Shown here: positions 4,309-5,129 of the stretch, one piece after another
How the letters are laid out: each line of letters starts with the position of its first letter
Numbering within the stretch: position 1 is the stretch's first letter
Assembly (NCBI GenBank): GCA_017437165.1
Contig: JAFSBS010000245.1
Location: 1-5,129, forward strand
DNA: 5,129 nucleotides
Direction: 5' to 3'
DNA from: Clostridia bacterium
GTDB lineage: Bacteria > Bacillota > Clostridia > Oscillospirales > Acutalibacteraceae
Program-made: the position numbers and the translations under genes
The notes under the pieces: model-generated
Told to the model about the DNA's origin: nothing
Database searches by the model: none
Seen by the model: the letters and a program-made list of their open reading frames with translations, nothing else

Positions 4309-5129
4309 TTATATAAGTTTTCTTTTATCAACTACACGAACTGCCTTACCCTCGCTACGAGCAATACTCTTTGGAGCAACAAGGTGTACCTGTGGATTGA
4401 TGCCAAGCATAATTTTCATTGCATTTGCAAGACTTTTTTCCATAGCGAGAATATCGCTTACCTTATCCGTGAATTTTTCAGGTGTCATTTCAACATTCAC
4501 TTCAAATGTATCATTGTTATTTACTCTGTCAACAACAATCTGATAGTTTGGTTCATAACCCTCTTTAAGAAGCACTGTTTCAATCTGACTTGGGAAAACA
4601 TTTACACCACGGATTATAAGCATATCATCAGTTCTGCCCATAGGCTTTGCCATTTTTACAAGTGTACGACCACATGAACATTTTTCACGGCTAAGCACAC
4701 AAATATCACGTGTACGATAGCGAAGTAATGGGAATGCTTCTTTATCAAGAGCAGTAAATACAAGTTCACCCTTGCTTCCTTCAGGTAAAACTTCACCTGT
4801 ATCAGGGTCAATTATTTCTGCGTAGAAATGGTCTTCGTTTACGTGCATACCTGTCTGTTCTGAACATTCAAAAGCAACACCGGGACCGCTTGTTTCGGTA
4901 AGTCCATAAATATCATACGCTTTAATACCAAGAGTTTCTTCTATACCCCTACGCATTTCTTCTGTCCATGGTTCCGCACCAAAAATACCCGCTTTAAGAG
5001 GAATATCTTCCGGTTTATAACCCTGTTCCTTTAATGATTCACCTATATATGCGGCATAAGAAGGTGTGCAACAAAGAATCGTTGCCTGAAGGTCTTCCAT
5101 AAACTGAATCTGACGATCAGTATTACCTG
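4309..5129 (-). CDS. paaK: Phenylacetate-CoA ligase (PaaK-like), C-terminal part; start lies beyond the window
   Basis: The frame is open to the right edge, giving 272 residues of an enzyme usually about 430 long, so the N-terminal part with the phosphate-binding loop is missing. It is an adenylate-forming enzyme that activates phenylacetate or related aryl acids with ATP and CoA. Visible motifs in order: GNTDRQIQ and LCCTPSYA of the PaaK group, YGLTETSGPG (A5 type), TGEVLPEGSKGELVFTAL, LLRYRTRDI (A7 type, with the ribose-binding Asp), a Cys cluster CVLSREKCSCGR, GRTDDMLIIRGVNVFPSQIE (hinge), and SEGKAVRV, whose Lys (codon 4345-4347) is the expected catalytic lysine of the C-terminal domain. 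The ATG at 5100 is internal because homology continues upstream of it. Clostridial relatives often sit with iorA and iorB, which could lie to the right. No defect is seen. Confidence 0.93.
   Translation of the reverse strand, partial: GNTDRQIQFMEDLQATILCCTPSYAAYIGESLKEQGYKPEDIPLKAGIFGAEPWTEEMRRGIEETLGIKAYDIYGLTETSGPGVAFECSEQTGMHVNEDHFYAEIIDPDTGEVLPEGSKGELVFTALDKEAFPLLRYRTRDICVLSREKCSCGRTLVKMAKPMGRTDDMLIIRGVNVFPSQIETVLLKEGYEPNYQIVVDRVNNNDTFEVNVEMTPEKFTDKVSDILAMEKSLANAMKIMLGINPQVHLVAPKSIARSEGKAVRVVDKRKLI

Noticed and set aside
4220..4677. Two overlapping open frames on the plus strand
   Set aside because: They are antisense to the well-supported paaK and ACT genes, show no recognisable domain and have no ribosome-binding site of note.

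Overview
The window is AT-rich DNA with strong AGGAGG-type ribosome-binding sites, sigma-A style promoters and a sporulation gene (yunB). This points to a low-GC, endospore-forming or spore-lineage member of the Clostridia, plausibly a gut Ruminococcaceae/Oscillospiraceae-type organism. That placement is inference from gene content and style only. No transposase, integrase, tRNA, rRNA or CRISPR array is visible.

Layout, left to right: (1) the N-terminal 49 codons of a response regulator on the minus strand, cut by the window edge, with a perfect-consensus promoter; (2) a 150-bp non-coding repeat element (called M here) holding a terminator; (3) a minus-strand sugar phosphate isomerase/epimerase-like TIM barrel; (4) a 149-bp divergent promoter region; (5) a plus-strand ApgM-type phosphoglycerate mutase-like enzyme; (6) a 365-bp non-coding stretch made of repeat copy L, short hairpins and 7-bp repeat tracts; (7) yunB on the plus strand; (8) repeat copy R, an inverted copy of L; (9) a minus-strand two-gene operon: the 3' two thirds of a phenylacetate-CoA ligase gene (paaK-like) followed by a tandem ACT-domain protein.

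The protein-coding genes are ordinary. What stands out is the intergenic DNA. Copies L and R are about 200 bp each, roughly 89% identical by hand count, with one uninterrupted 73-bp identical block, and they lie in inverted orientation around yunB. M is a shorter, diverged relative. All three share a central AT-rich hairpin and are bordered by tandem degenerate 7-bp repeats. They begin at, or within a few bases of, the stop codon of the gene upstream, and all three point the same way relative to that gene. The central hairpin followed by a T-run looks like an intrinsic terminator. In M two base changes are G-U wobbles when transcribed from the neighbouring gene but would be mismatches on the other strand, which suggests selection on RNA structure. 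The simplest reading is a family of non-autonomous, heptad-bordered repeats that settle at gene 3' ends and act there as terminators. The inverted pair could also allow recombinational inversion of the yunB segment.

The genes are not an obvious single pathway. paaK and the ACT gene form a known pairing in aryl-acid activation. The isomerase and ApgM-like gene are divergent carbohydrate-type enzymes with separate promoters. yunB is a monocistronic sporulation gene.
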